Assembly: GCA_930633495.1 (NCBI GenBank) | Contig: CAKNFJ010000001.1 | Span: 1,726,001-1,790,000 of the forward strand | DNA: 64,000 bases | Direction: 5' to 3' | Origin: Hyphomicrobiales bacterium | Lineage (GTDB): Bacteria > Pseudomonadota > Alphaproteobacteria > Rhizobiales > Beijerinckiaceae | Shown: positions 28,966 to 38,273 of the stretch, piece after piece | Layout of the letters: each line of letters opens with the position of its first letter | Position numbering within the stretch: the first letter of the stretch is position 1 | The notes under the pieces: generated by a model | Seen by the model: the letters and a program-made list of their open reading frames with translations, nothing else | Told to the model about the DNA's origin: nothing | Databases searched by the model: none | Program-made: the position numbers and the translations under genes

Positions 28966-29942
28966 GCAAGCCCGTCATCGAGGCGCGTGAACTCACGCAG
29001 ATCTACCCGGTCAAGCAGGGGATCTTCCGCCCGCCCGCGCAATTGCAGGCGGTGAACAAGGTGTCCTTCTCGGTCGAGGCCGGAAAGACGCTGGCCGTCG
29101 TCGGCGAGTCCGGCTGCGGAAAATCGACGCTGGCGCGCATGGCCACGCTGATCGAGACGCCGACCTCGGGCGCGCTGACGCTGGACGGGCTCGACGCCGT
29201 CAACCCGCCCTCCAGCGAGCGCAAGCGCCTGCGCCGCACGGTGCAGCTCGTCTTCCAGAACCCCTATGGTTCGCTGAACCCGCGCAAGAAGGTCGGCACG
29301 ATCCTGGAGGAACCGCTCAAGATCAACACCGATCTCTCCCCGGCCGAGCGCACCGAGAAGGCGCGCGCGATGATGGCCAAGGTGGGCCTGCGCCCCGAGC
29401 ATTACGCCCGCTATCCGCACATGTTCTCGGGCGGCCAGCGCCAGCGCATCGCGATCGCCCGCGCGCTGATCCTCTCGCCCAAGGTCGTGGTGGCCGACGA
29501 GCCGGTCTCGGCGCTGGACATCTCGATCCAGGCGCAGGTGCTCAACCTGCTGGCCGATCTGCAGGAGGAGCTGAAGCTCGCCTATCTCTTCATCTCGCAC
29601 GACCTCAGCGTCGTCCGGCACATCGCCCATGACGTGATGGTGATGTATCTCGGCAATGCGATCGAGCACGGCCCGAAGGAGCGGATCTACGCGCGGCCGC
29701 TGCACCCCTATACGCAGGCCCTGCTCGCCTCGACGCCGCGCGTCGGCGGAGGCAGGCGCGAGCGGATCGTGCTGCGCGGCGAGTTGCCCTCCCCGCTCAA
29801 CCCGCCGAAGGGCTGCGTGTTCTCGACGCGCTGCCCGCATGTCACCGATCGCTGCCGGACGGAACGCCCGGAGAAGCGCGAAATCGACGGCCGGCAGGTC
29901 GCCTGCCATTTCGCCGAGGACTTCCTCGCCAAGGCGGCATGA
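28962..29942 (+). CDS. dppF: Dipeptide ABC transporter ATP-binding protein DppF
   Basis: A 326-residue ATPase: Walker [11 protein letters not shown], signature [15 protein letters not shown], Walker [14 protein letters not shown] and the terminal [15 protein letters not shown] motif. It is the second ATPase of the peptide importer. The start at 28962 is set by the ATGA overlap with dppD; the longer in-frame extension lies inside dppD. Confidence 0.94.
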   Translation: MSKPVIEARELTQIYPVKQGIFRPPAQLQAVNKVSFSVEAGKTLAVVGESGCGKSTLARMATLIETPTSGALTLDGLDAVNPPSSERKRLRRTVQLVFQNPYGSLNPRKKVGTILEEPLKINTDLSPAERTEKARAMMAKVGLRPEHYARYPHMFSGGQRQRIAIARALILSPKVVVADEPVSALDISIQAQVLNLLADLQEELKLAYLFISHDLSVVRHIAHDVMVMYLGNAIEHGPKERIYARPLHPYTQALLASTPRVGGGRRERIVLRGELPSPLNPPKGCVFSTRCPHVTDRCRTERPEKREIDGRQVACHFAEDFLAKAA

Positions 29943-30050
29943 TCGATCCCGCTTCGGCAGGCCTTGCCGAAGCGCTCGCCGCCGCGATAGCTCTCGCTGC
30001 GCACGACCGGATCGATCGGTGGGTGCGGCGCGAGACGAAGCGAGGTCGAG

Positions 30051-31283
30051 ATGTCCCTAGCGGCGAAACTGACGGAGCGCTTCCTGCGCTACGTCGCGGT
30101 CGAAAGCCAGAGCGACGCGCGGGCGACGAGCCTGCCCTCGACGCCCGGACAGCAGCGCCTCGCCGCACTCCTCGCCGAGGAGCTTCGTGCCCTCGGCCTT
30201 GCCGACATCGTCATCGACGACCACGCCACCGTCAGCGCCCGCAAGCCCGGCACATCTCCGGATGCGCCGCGCATCGGCTTCATCGCCCATCTCGACACCG
30301 TCGATGTCGGCCTTTCGCCGGTGATCCGCCCGCAGATCCTGCGGTTCGACGGGCAGGACCTCTGCCTCAACGAGGCGCTGGATATCTGGCTGCGCGTCGC
30401 CGACCATCCGCAGATCAAGCCCTGGACCGGCGCGGACGTCATCGTCAGCGACGGCACCAGCGTGCTCGGCGCCGACAACAAGGCGGCCATCGCGGCGGTG
30501 ATGACGCTTCTAGCCGAGCTCTCGCCCGAGGATGCGCATGGCGACATCCTCGTCGCCTTCGTCCCGGACGAGGAGATCGGCCTGCGCGGCGCCAAGGCGC
30601 TCGACCTCTCCCGTTTCGCCTGCGATTTCGCCTACACGATCGATGCGTGCGAGCTCGGCGAGGTGGTGATCGAGAACTTCAACGCGGCGCAGGGCGATAT
30701 CAGCTTCACCGGCGTGACCGCCCATCCGATGTCGGCCAAGGGCGTGCTGATCAACCCGCTGCTGATGGCGATGGATTTCATCGCCGAATTCGACCGGGGC
30801 GAGACGCCGGAGAACACCGAGGGACGCGAAGGCTATTTCTGGTTCACCGACATCGCCGCCGGCCAAAGCGAGGCCCGGCTCAAGGTGATGATCCGCGAGT
30901 TCGACAAGGCCCGGTTCGAAGAGCGCAAGCGCCGCATCGGCGAGGTCGCGGAGCGGATCGCGCAGCGCTATCCGAAAGGGCGGATCTCGTCCGAGGTCAC
31001 CGATATCTACGGCAACATCCATGACAGCCTGGGCGACGACCGCCGCTCGGTCGAGCTGCTCTTCGCCGCACTGGACGCGCTGAAGATCGAGCCGAAGCCG
31101 ATCCCGATGCGCGGCGGCACCGACGGAGCCGCGCTCTCGGCGCGCGGCCTGCCGACGCCGAACTTCTTCACCGGCGGCTGCAACTTCCACTCGCGTTACG
31201 AATTCTTGCCCGTGCCGGCCTTCGTGAAGGCCTATGAGACGGCCCGGACGATCTGCCTGCTGGCGGCACAGCGCGCCGGCTGA
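30051..31283 (+). CDS. pepT: Peptidase T (tripeptide aminopeptidase)
   Basis: A 410-residue M20-family zinc peptidase. Metal and catalytic residues are visible: FIAHLDTVDV, LGADNKAA, VPDEEIGLRGA, DACELGE and CNFHSRYE. It removes the N-terminal residue from tripeptides in the cytoplasm. GAGGTCGAG precedes the ATG. Being 108 bases downstream of dppF in the same direction, it probably completes an uptake-and-digest unit for small peptides. Confidence 0.93.
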   Translation: MSLAAKLTERFLRYVAVESQSDARATSLPSTPGQQRLAALLAEELRALGLADIVIDDHATVSARKPGTSPDAPRIGFIAHLDTVDVGLSPVIRPQILRFDGQDLCLNEALDIWLRVADHPQIKPWTGADVIVSDGTSVLGADNKAAIAAVMTLLAELSPEDAHGDILVAFVPDEEIGLRGAKALDLSRFACDFAYTIDACELGEVVIENFNAAQGDISFTGVTAHPMSAKGVLINPLLMAMDFIAEFDRGETPENTEGREGYFWFTDIAAGQSEARLKVMIREFDKARFEERKRRIGEVAERIAQRYPKGRISSEVTDIYGNIHDSLGDDRRSVELLFAALDALKIEPKPIPMRGGTDGAALSARGLPTPNFFTGGCNFHSRYEFLPVPAFVKAYETARTICLLAAQRAG

Positions 31284-31327
31284 GCATCGGACCGAAAAGT
31301 AGGACCCGCTTTTCGGAAAAATCCGAT
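31282..31327. repeat. Palindromic intergenic element / possible terminator after pepT
   Basis: GCATCGGA-CGAAAAG ... CTTTTCG-TCCGATGC forms a long imperfect hairpin beginning in the pepT stop region. Similar CGAAAAG/CTTTTCG palindromes are, to my knowledge, common between genes in Rhizobiales genomes. It lies between two convergent genes and could serve both as a terminator. Confidence 0.7.
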
Positions 31328-31397
31328 GCCAAGACAAAATCTTAGGTCGCCACTTCACGTCCGATAGGACGCGCGGCGATTTAAGCCGGCACGCTAC

Positions 31398-32675
31398 TCA
31401 CTGCCTCGCCACCGGCGCAGTCACGGCATCGCCCGCGGCCTGACCGGCATCCGAGACCGAGCGCCCGACATGCTCGATCGTGTCGTTGAGATTCCGGCGC
31501 GTATGCGGGTCGACGACGGCAAGGGGCGCGGAAATTGCCAGCCCTGCCGCCGTCCCGACAGCCGCGGCGGTGCCGGCTGTCACCTGCATCAGGTGTTCTC
31601 CGAGGCCGACCCGCGAATCCGTGATCGACTGACCTTCGACCAGCCGCGTGCCGATCAGTTGCACGACCTCCGGGCTCTCCGCGAACTTGCCATGGTTCAG
31701 CTTGTCGCCGGACCGCAGCTTCGTCAGATTGACGACGGTCATGCCGGCCTTGGCCAGTTCGGTGCGGTATGGCTCGGTATCGGGATCGATCGCGCCGAGC
31801 CTCGCCGTGCTGCCCCAGACGCGGCGCGAGACGGCAAGCGCGCGGTCGTCCTGCGACACGAAGACCGTGAAGCGCGGCAGCTTACCGTGAATGTCGGCGA
31901 TCTGACTTTGGAACACGTCGACATCGACGTCCGGCGCCGCGAGCATCACATTCGCGATCTTGGGCGGAATCTTCCCGTTCCTGATCGCCATCTGGCGCAA
32001 CGCCTCCATCGTCACCCAATTCCCCATCGAATGGGCGAGGATCGAGACTTCTCCCACGGCCGGATCGCGTGCGAGATCCTGCAGCAGGTTCTCGAGCATG
32101 GTGCGGGAATAATTGCCGCTCTCGCGGTCATAGCCATAGGCGAAGACCGAGCCGCGCGACGGCCAGGTGAACAGGATCGGCACGACATCGGCAGAGGAAT
32201 CGTGGACGATCTGGGCGAAGCGATAGACTGCATCCTCGAAGCGATTGTTGAAGCCGTGGATGAAGACCATCACCCGGCGCTTCGGCACTTTCAGCACGGC
32301 CTGGTGAAAACGTGCCACGGCCTGCGGCCGGTCAAGTCGGTCGACTTTCAGCGTCACGAAATCCGTTTCGGGATTGCCCGGCAGCCGGCTCGGCCACTGC
32401 ACTTCGCCAACCTTGCGGTGGCTGTCCGGCGGGATCGAAACCGTCATCTCGACAAAGGCGGGCTTGCCGCGTTCGCCCGAGAACAGGACGCCGGCGTCCT
32501 GATCGGGCGCGCGCGTCGTCGCCACGAACATGGTCACCTTGCTCGTTCCGGGAACGCCGGCGCTCACCGGCAGAAGCACGCCCCTCACATCGCCGGCACA
32601 GCCTGCCAGCGTCAGAGCCATCGCAGCCGCACAGACAAGGCGAAACCTGCCCATACGCCAAAACGCAACCCGCAT
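31398..32675 (-). CDS. Alpha/beta hydrolase lipoprotein (DUF900 family)
   Basis: About 425 residues. A lipoprotein signal peptide (FRLVCAAAMALTLAGC with lipobox LAGC) is followed by an alpha/beta hydrolase domain: HGFNNRFEDAVYRFAQI (oxyanion loop) and the nucleophile elbow ILAHSMGNW. This is the DUF900 arrangement of predicted esterases. It should be anchored to the envelope and act on an ester or lipid, unknown. The start at 32675 has GGGGGACGG upstream; other Met codons at 32714 and 32654 are less likely. It has a Gly/Ala-rich C-terminal tail. Confidence 0.83.
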   Translation of the reverse strand: MRVAFWRMGRFRLVCAAAMALTLAGCAGDVRGVLLPVSAGVPGTSKVTMFVATTRAPDQDAGVLFSGERGKPAFVEMTVSIPPDSHRKVGEVQWPSRLPGNPETDFVTLKVDRLDRPQAVARFHQAVLKVPKRRVMVFIHGFNNRFEDAVYRFAQIVHDSSADVVPILFTWPSRGSVFAYGYDRESGNYSRTMLENLLQDLARDPAVGEVSILAHSMGNWVTMEALRQMAIRNGKIPPKIANVMLAAPDVDVDVFQSQIADIHGKLPRFTVFVSQDDRALAVSRRVWGSTARLGAIDPDTEPYRTELAKAGMTVVNLTKLRSGDKLNHGKFAESPEVVQLIGTRLVEGQSITDSRVGLGEHLMQVTAGTAAAVGTAAGLAISAPLAVVDPHTRRNLNDTIEHVGRSVSDAGQAAGDAVTAPVARQ

Positions 32676-32794
32676 CCGTCCCCCACTACCGCTCACGACG
32701 CTTCGGAAGCCCATATCGCCGTATCACGCGGGATTGATGCACCGCCATGACAACTTGGAAAGAAGGCCGGGTTTCTGCCGCATGGTCAAGAGAG

Positions 32795-33586
32795 TCAGGG
32801 CAATTGCGGTATCGAGCCCTTCGATGTCCTGTAAATGACGATCGCCTGCTGGCGCGTTGCAACGCCAAATTTGCGCAGGATTTCGCTGACGTGATAGCGA
32901 ATCGCCCGCTCCGAATTCCCGGTGATCGTGGCGATGACCGGGTTTGATTTCCCTTCGGCCATCCATTTGAGGATCTCCACCTGCAGGGTGGACAGAAGGC
33001 GAAGCGCGATCGCCTCGTCGGCGGATATCCCCGAACTCAGGCCGAGCATCTCGGCTTTGGCCAGAGATGCATCGGTCACGATCGCCGCCGCCAACTGATG
33101 GGACCGGCGAACCAGATGCGGCTCGAACGACAGCATCGCGACACCGCTGACGGCGCCGTCGGGATGATGCTTCGGCGACACCATCCAGGTGGCCATGCCC
33201 AGCGATCGCATGAAGTCGACGAAACTTTGCTTTCGGACCTCGGGATAGCCGTGCTCCAGGGTGTTCCACACGAAGCGTTCGCTGGAAGCAAAAACACGCT
33301 CCGTAATCGGGTCGACCTCTGCCCATCCCAGGTGTTCATAATCCTTCAGGAACGCTTCGGGGAACGTCGCCAGGGTCGGCTCGACGACCAGGCTGTTTCT
33401 GTCGTGCTTGCGCGAACTCAGATGGAAGCTGTCGAATCCGAGGGAACGGATGCCCGAAGACAGAGCCTGGAGAAGCTGTTCGCGATCGGTGGCCGCATGG
33501 ATGGCGTCGGAGACGGCAACGAGGATTTGCAGAATCTCGGTGTCCAAATGGTCCTCGCCAGCCGCCAAGCGCACGGGACGATACAC
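32795..33586 (-). CDS. LuxR family regulator with autoinducer-binding domain (LuxR solo)
   Basis: About 263 residues. The N-terminal part resembles the acyl-homoserine-lactone domain (GFDSFHLSS, DYEHLGWAEVDPI, RFVWNTLEHG, RSLGMATWMVSP) and the C-terminus is a LuxR HTH (LSTLQVEILKWMAEGKSN, SERAIRYHVSEILRKFGV). No luxI synthase is in the window. The frame is open to 34018, but everything upstream of about 33590 is antisense to an IS3 orfA remnant, so the true start is probably GTG 33586 (GAGG five bases upstream) or nearby. Confidence in the start is low. Confidence 0.8.
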   Translation of the reverse strand: MYRPVRLAAGEDHLDTEILQILVAVSDAIHAATDREQLLQALSSGIRSLGFDSFHLSSRKHDRNSLVVEPTLATFPEAFLKDYEHLGWAEVDPITERVFASSERFVWNTLEHGYPEVRKQSFVDFMRSLGMATWMVSPKHHPDGAVSGVAMLSFEPHLVRRSHQLAAAIVTDASLAKAEMLGLSSGISADEAIALRLLSTLQVEILKWMAEGKSNPVIATITGNSERAIRYHVSEILRKFGVATRQQAIVIYRTSKGSIPQLP

Positions 33587-33730
33587 GACGGCCTCATGTC
33601 GTGGATACCCGGTGACGGATGCCTGTCGCCGCTGAGCCGCTTCGGACCGGCTCCGGTCGCGAAACAACAGCCTCCCCCGGCGATCCCCGGTTGAATTGGT
33701 CCACTCTGAACCAGGTCTTTTGGCAGACAG

Positions 33731-33966
33731 GAGGATCGCAAGGCCGAAGAAGCGCCGCAGACCGAAGAGGTTGTCGCGAAGCTGCGCCCGGTCGATCGGC
33801 ACAACGGAGGCGAGCGACGACCGCTGGCGTCGAAAACTCGGCCGCTGAAGACGAATCGGGAGAAGCGGATGAAGGATCCCCATGCCGAGAATGCCTGCCT
33901 TCGCCGTGCAGTCACGGATCTGACTCTCGACAAGCTGAGCCCGAAGAAGGCGGCTTCGGGACAACG
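33731..33966 (+). pseudogene. Degenerate IS3-family transposase OrfA fragment
   Basis: In one plus-strand frame the text reads TEEVVAKLRPVD, then LKTNREKRMKDPHAENACL, then RRAVTDLTLDKLSPKKAASG. These correspond in order to the start and the leucine-zipper end of IS3-family (IS407-like) OrfA proteins (EEIVAKLRQVD ... LKELEKENARLRRAVSDLTLDKLILKEAASG). About 20 residues in the middle, including the HTH YYRW segment, are missing, and there is no clear orfB. It is a scar of an old insertion upstream of the LuxR gene. Confidence 0.75.
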
Positions 33967-34135
33967 GCGAGTCCCACCGTGTCTCACGGGACCGAGCAGA
34001 TTTCGCTGCTGTTTTCATGCGTCAGGACGACGCTTCCGGCCGCCGCATCGGCGCGACACCTCCAGCTACCGCCGGAAGGAGGTGGCCGGGTCTGAATGTC
34101 GTCGATACGGGCAGACCGTCGCGGCCCACGAGCGC

Positions 34136-35779
34136 TCAGGCGCTGTAGATGGCCTGCATGGCGTCGTGGAGCTTCAGCGCGAGTTCTGACGCAACGTAGC
34201 GCCCCGTCACGACTTCGATATACACGCCGGTCTTCGCCGATCGGGCCGCCGCGAGTGCAGCGTCGAGTTCCGCGCAGTTCGTCACTTTCAGCGTGAGCCA
34301 GTCGTCGCAGCCGAGCGCGTGCGGCAGCGCGGTATAGTTCCACGGCGCGAGGTCGTTATAAGGGATCTCCGGGTCTTTGCAGAGCAGGCGCTCGATCAGG
34401 TAGCCGTCATTGTTGAGCACGAAGACGATCGGCTTGAGCCCAAGCCGTCCGAACTGGCCGATCTCCTGAGCGGTGAGCTGGTGCGAGCCCTCGCCCGTGA
34501 CCAGCACCGCCCGTCTGTCGGGCGCGGCGACCGCCGCTCCGACCGCCGCCGGCGTCGCCCAGCCGATCGAACCCCACAAAGTCTGGTTGTGGAAGCTCGC
34601 CCCCCGGGGCAGCCACGCGAAGCCCAGCCCCATCGAGGCGGTCCCGGTTTCGGCGACCAGAATGTCGCCCTCGGCCAGGAAGCCCGCCCAGCGCGGATAG
34701 AGCGCAGCCGCATCGATCGATGCCTCGCCATCCCCCGATGCCGGGCCAAACATACCCGGCTTACGTCGCGGCCAGTCGCGACGCGTCAGCCGATCGGCCA
34801 GACCCGCAAGGACGTCGCCGATCTCGAAATTGACATAGGTCTTCGGGCCGATCGTCACGCGATGATGGCCGAGGGTGATCGTCCTCGCCGGGTCGAGCCG
34901 GGCGGTGAAGGCGCCGGTATTGAAGTCGGTGAGCGGCGCGCCGATGTCGAGCACCAGATCGGCGCCCTCGACGCAGTTCCGGACCTCCGGTTCGAGGAGG
35001 GTGCCGTCATACATCCCGATATAGTTCGGATGGCGTTCGTCGATCACCGACTTGCCCATGAACATCGTCGCATAGGGCAGTCCGGAGGCGTCGAGCAGCG
35101 CCTCGAATGTTTGCGCATGGCCGCAGCGCCCGATCAGCATTCCGGCCAGCGCCACGGCTGATTTCGCCCGTCCGACGGCGTCTGCAATCGCGGCGACCAC
35201 CGTCTCCAGCGTTTCGGGATTGCTCGCGGGCAGCGGGATCGGGGTGGCCGTGCCGATCACCGGCATCAATGCCAGATCGGCCGGGAAAGCCATGTAGACC
35301 GGCCTGCAGTGGTAGAGCGCGGCATAGATCAGGCGCTCGGTCTCCTGGGCCGCGTTCTCCGGCGTCAGCACCGCGTGAGCGGCGACAACAGGGTCGCTCA
35401 TCCGGCGAAACAGATCGTATTCGCCATTGCCAAGCGTGTGATGCGCCAGCTTGCGGCCCGCCTGGGTCGCCATGTTCGGCATGCCGACGAGATGGAACAC
35501 CGGCAGATGCTCGGCATAGGCTCCCGCGACGGCATTGATAGCGCTCAGCTCGCCGACGCCATAGGTGGTGCAGACGGCGCCGACGCCCTTGATGCGGGCA
35601 TAGCCGTCGGCCGCATATCCGGCATTCAGCTCATTGGTGCAGCCGACCCACCGGATATCGCGGCTGTTGCAGATGGCGTCGTTGACCGGAAAGGCATAGT
35701 CGCCGGGCACGCCGAAGATATCGTCGACGCCGATTGCCTTGAGGCGAGACAGGACGTGTTCGATGACAGTCAGGGTCAT
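34136..35779 (-). CDS. Thiamine-diphosphate-dependent 2-keto acid decarboxylase (pyruvate/indolepyruvate decarboxylase family)
   Basis: A 547-residue TPP enzyme. The catalytic Glu50 lies in TNELNAGYAADGYAR, the decarboxylase His pair in AHHTLGNG, and the TPP/Mg motif in GEGSHQLTAQE to NNDGYLIERL. The His pair and the Glu after DGY separate this group from acetolactate synthases. Likely substrates are pyruvate, phenylpyruvate or indolepyruvate, giving aldehydes (indole-3-acetaldehyde in auxin synthesis). It stands alone on the minus strand, 108 bases downstream of the AtuA-like gene, so it might also use a keto acid from that pathway. Confidence 0.88.
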   Translation of the reverse strand: MTLTVIEHVLSRLKAIGVDDIFGVPGDYAFPVNDAICNSRDIRWVGCTNELNAGYAADGYARIKGVGAVCTTYGVGELSAINAVAGAYAEHLPVFHLVGMPNMATQAGRKLAHHTLGNGEYDLFRRMSDPVVAAHAVLTPENAAQETERLIYAALYHCRPVYMAFPADLALMPVIGTATPIPLPASNPETLETVVAAIADAVGRAKSAVALAGMLIGRCGHAQTFEALLDASGLPYATMFMGKSVIDERHPNYIGMYDGTLLEPEVRNCVEGADLVLDIGAPLTDFNTGAFTARLDPARTITLGHHRVTIGPKTYVNFEIGDVLAGLADRLTRRDWPRRKPGMFGPASGDGEASIDAAALYPRWAGFLAEGDILVAETGTASMGLGFAWLPRGASFHNQTLWGSIGWATPAAVGAAVAAPDRRAVLVTGEGSHQLTAQEIGQFGRLGLKPIVFVLNNDGYLIERLLCKDPEIPYNDLAPWNYTALPHALGCDDWLTLKVTNCAELDAALAAARSAKTGVYIEVVTGRYVASELALKLHDAMQAIYSA

Positions 35780-35887
35780 GGATGTTCTCCGTCAGTTCGA
35801 TTTGGCGGGAACTGGGGAATGCGGGCGCGGCGCTCCCGCGGATTGGAGGAAATCCCGGGGAGTGGAAGCTCGCTCCCCGGAGAGCCT

Positions 35888-37969
35888 TCAGAACGACGAA
35901 GCCTTGGCGAGCGTGTGGGAATAGACGGGCACGCTGAGGCCTTCGATGGCCGATTGCTGCTGCGCGCCGAACACGTCGCGCTCGTCGGGAGAGGCCGAGA
36001 TGTTCGACCTGTCGACCGAGATCTTGATCGCGTTGCAGCTGTCGACGAAGAAGGTTCCGACAATGCGATCCAGCGGCAGCCCGAGAACCTCGGCGATGTT
36101 CTCCCGCGTGAACACATTCGAGTTCAACGCGATCTCGTAATTTTCACCCGAGGTGAAGACCACGTCGAAGGTGAGGCGGTTGATGCCTGCGTCCTTCGAG
36201 CGGATGACGACGGCCATGTCGAGCAGCCGGTGATCGCCGACATGGTTCCCGGATACGGGCGTCTTCTGGATCAGCGACAGGGTGCGGTCATCGAGATTGC
36301 CGGGATATCCGGTCTCGCCAATGTCGAAATAGCGCGGCCGCGCCTCGCCGGTCTTCGTCCAATGAGCTCCCGTCGCGTCGAAATAGGCAATCGGGAACAT
36401 CTCGTTCTTGATTACCTCCTCGTTCTGCAGGAGGTGATACAGCGACCATTCATAAGCGTCAGGAGCATCCAACCCGATCAGCGAGCCTGATTTCGGCGTG
36501 ATGAGATCCGTAATTCGCGCCACCTCGGCAGCGTGGCGCGTCGCCAACGCCCCCGCGTCGCGGTCGATGGTGCGCACGAGGATCGCCGGCGCGGTCTCGT
36601 CGGCGTCGATAATCCGGTAAGTTGCATTCTCCAGCGCCTTCGGGAACTCGTGTTCGATCAGCTCGATCACGGCCTGCTTGATCTTCGCGTAGTTGGCGAA
36701 GAACACGGGGTCGCGGGTGCCGCTGGGCACGATGGCGCCGTAGCTGCCGTCTTCCCGCCGGAAGCTGACGAGGTTGGGCGAGAGCGGATAGGCGATGTTG
36801 CCGGCCGTCGCCTTGCGCCCGGCATAGCCGTAATGGATCAGGTAGTGGGTGAGCAGGCTCGCCAGCATCACTGCCGCCGCCTCATTCTGCGCCGTCGTCT
36901 CGATGATGATGCCGAGCTCGCGCTGGCCGGCAGCGACCGGCCGGGCCTGCACGCCGTTGCGGCCATAGACCAGAATCTCGGCCGGAACCTTCGCCAGATC
37001 AGCCGGATCGATATGGAGCAGCGACACCTTGCGGGCTCCGAGACGGCGCGCACCTTCGAGCTTGATGCTCCATGGCCAGGGCTTCTGCGAGCGCACGAAA
37101 CGGCTGCCGCGAATGCCTGCCGTCCGCGCATCCCGTGCGAAGAAGCTGGTCTGCTCCATCGCAAGGATACCCTCGGGATAGAACTGGAGCTGCGGGTGGC
37201 TCTCCTCGTAGAGCGAATGCGCGGCGATCGAGTAGGAGGTGCAGCGCCGGGCCGGATTGGGGGCGACGAACAGTGCCGAGCCGTCGTCGTAGATCTCGGC
37301 CACGAGACAATCGGACGGCGTTCCCGGATCGCAGGCCAGCGCCCCGCATTCGAGGACATGCCCGACGTGATAGGCGAGGCCCGCATCGATGCCGCGGCGG
37401 ACCATGTCGGAGGCGAACAGCGCGACGTCACAGGCACGGCCGGCGAAGATGTACTGCGCGCCGCTCTCCAGCGCGGTGATCAGCGGATGAATGCCCATCT
37501 GGCCAACGATGGTGCTTTCGCGCAGGCCCGTCTCGTCGAGCTCCGGACCGACCCCGGTCGGGCGCAGCGCTCCGGCCTTGAGTTCGGAGATGACGGTCTC
37601 CGGATCGAGCTCGGCGCCGATCGTGGCGACCTTCGCATTGGCGATCCCGAGTTCGGCGAAGACCTCCTTGGCGATATCGAGCATATAGGCGAGGTTGCGG
37701 TCGCCGCCGGCCATGCCGCAGCTGCCGAGGATGACCGGCACGCCGAGCCGGGCGCCGGCCTGGACCATGTGCAGATAGTCCTGCTTGACGGCCTCGCGTT
37801 CGAAATATTCCGTGCCGGTGCCGAGGTAATAGGGGCCGGCATCCATCGAGCCGGCGTCGGATACGATCGCGTCGACGCGGCCCTTCAGCGCTTCGTCGAG
37901 AGATTCCTTCGGGTAGCCGTATCCCAGCGCACCACATGCGGAGACCACGCGGTAGATCAGATTTGCCAT
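35888..37969 (-). CDS. AtuA-like (DUF1446) protein fused to a DUF4387 domain
   Basis: A 693-residue protein. Residues 1 to about 470 match the acyclic terpene utilisation AtuA / DUF1446 family (SDAGSMDAGPYYLGTG, LGSCGMAGGDRNL, GRACDVALFASDMV). The last ~110 residues (VVIRSKDAGINRLTFDVVF, FTRENIAEVLGLP, FVDSCNAIKISVDR) match DUF4387, which more often is a separate small gene beside AtuA homologues. The biochemical role of both is unsettled; they occur with CoA-transferases and CoA-ester enzymes. It is divergent from the ABC transporter operon at 38274 and probably belongs to its pathway. Confidence 0.8.
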   Translation of the reverse strand: MANLIYRVVSACGALGYGYPKESLDEALKGRVDAIVSDAGSMDAGPYYLGTGTEYFEREAVKQDYLHMVQAGARLGVPVILGSCGMAGGDRNLAYMLDIAKEVFAELGIANAKVATIGAELDPETVISELKAGALRPTGVGPELDETGLRESTIVGQMGIHPLITALESGAQYIFAGRACDVALFASDMVRRGIDAGLAYHVGHVLECGALACDPGTPSDCLVAEIYDDGSALFVAPNPARRCTSYSIAAHSLYEESHPQLQFYPEGILAMEQTSFFARDARTAGIRGSRFVRSQKPWPWSIKLEGARRLGARKVSLLHIDPADLAKVPAEILVYGRNGVQARPVAAGQRELGIIIETTAQNEAAAVMLASLLTHYLIHYGYAGRKATAGNIAYPLSPNLVSFRREDGSYGAIVPSGTRDPVFFANYAKIKQAVIELIEHEFPKALENATYRIIDADETAPAILVRTIDRDAGALATRHAAEVARITDLITPKSGSLIGLDAPDAYEWSLYHLLQNEEVIKNEMFPIAYFDATGAHWTKTGEARPRYFDIGETGYPGNLDDRTLSLIQKTPVSGNHVGDHRLLDMAVVIRSKDAGINRLTFDVVFTSGENYEIALNSNVFTRENIAEVLGLPLDRIVGTFFVDSCNAIKISVDRSNISASPDERDVFGAQQQSAIEGLSVPVYSHTLAKASSF

Positions 37970-38273
37970 TGCCTCGATCCTTCGATGCCGGGAGCCGGTA
38001 TCGGCTCGCCTTCACTCGACCGCAGACAAATCCCGACCTTGCGAGCGGCACAAATACCGTCTCGATACCGGCCTATATCGAATCCTGATCGCTGCCCCGC
38101 GCCGGGCCGCTCGATATCTGCGCCCCATATTCGCCAGCCGGGAGGAGGCGGCGCTGCCTTGCCGGGCGGGAGTCCAGGCCATATCGCCAGCTTATAACTG
38201 GATCGCGAAGCGGACTTTGTACCCGGCTCGGCCGGCTCATAGGATGAGCCAAACCAATATGGGGAGGACGCAG
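37970..38273. other. Divergent promoter region between the AtuA-like gene and the ABC operon
   Basis: No gene is visible in these 304 bases. The region must contain both divergent promoters. A GGGGAGG ribosome site precedes the ATG at 38274. An AT-richer stretch around 38185-38215 (ending CTTATAACTGG) contains T-N11-A spacing typical of LysR sites, which would fit control by the LysR gene at 43085; this is only a suggestion. Confidence 0.5.

Noticed and set aside
33587..34018. N-terminal extension of the LuxR regulator
   Set aside because: This part is antisense to the IS3 OrfA remnant and has no relation to LuxR proteins.
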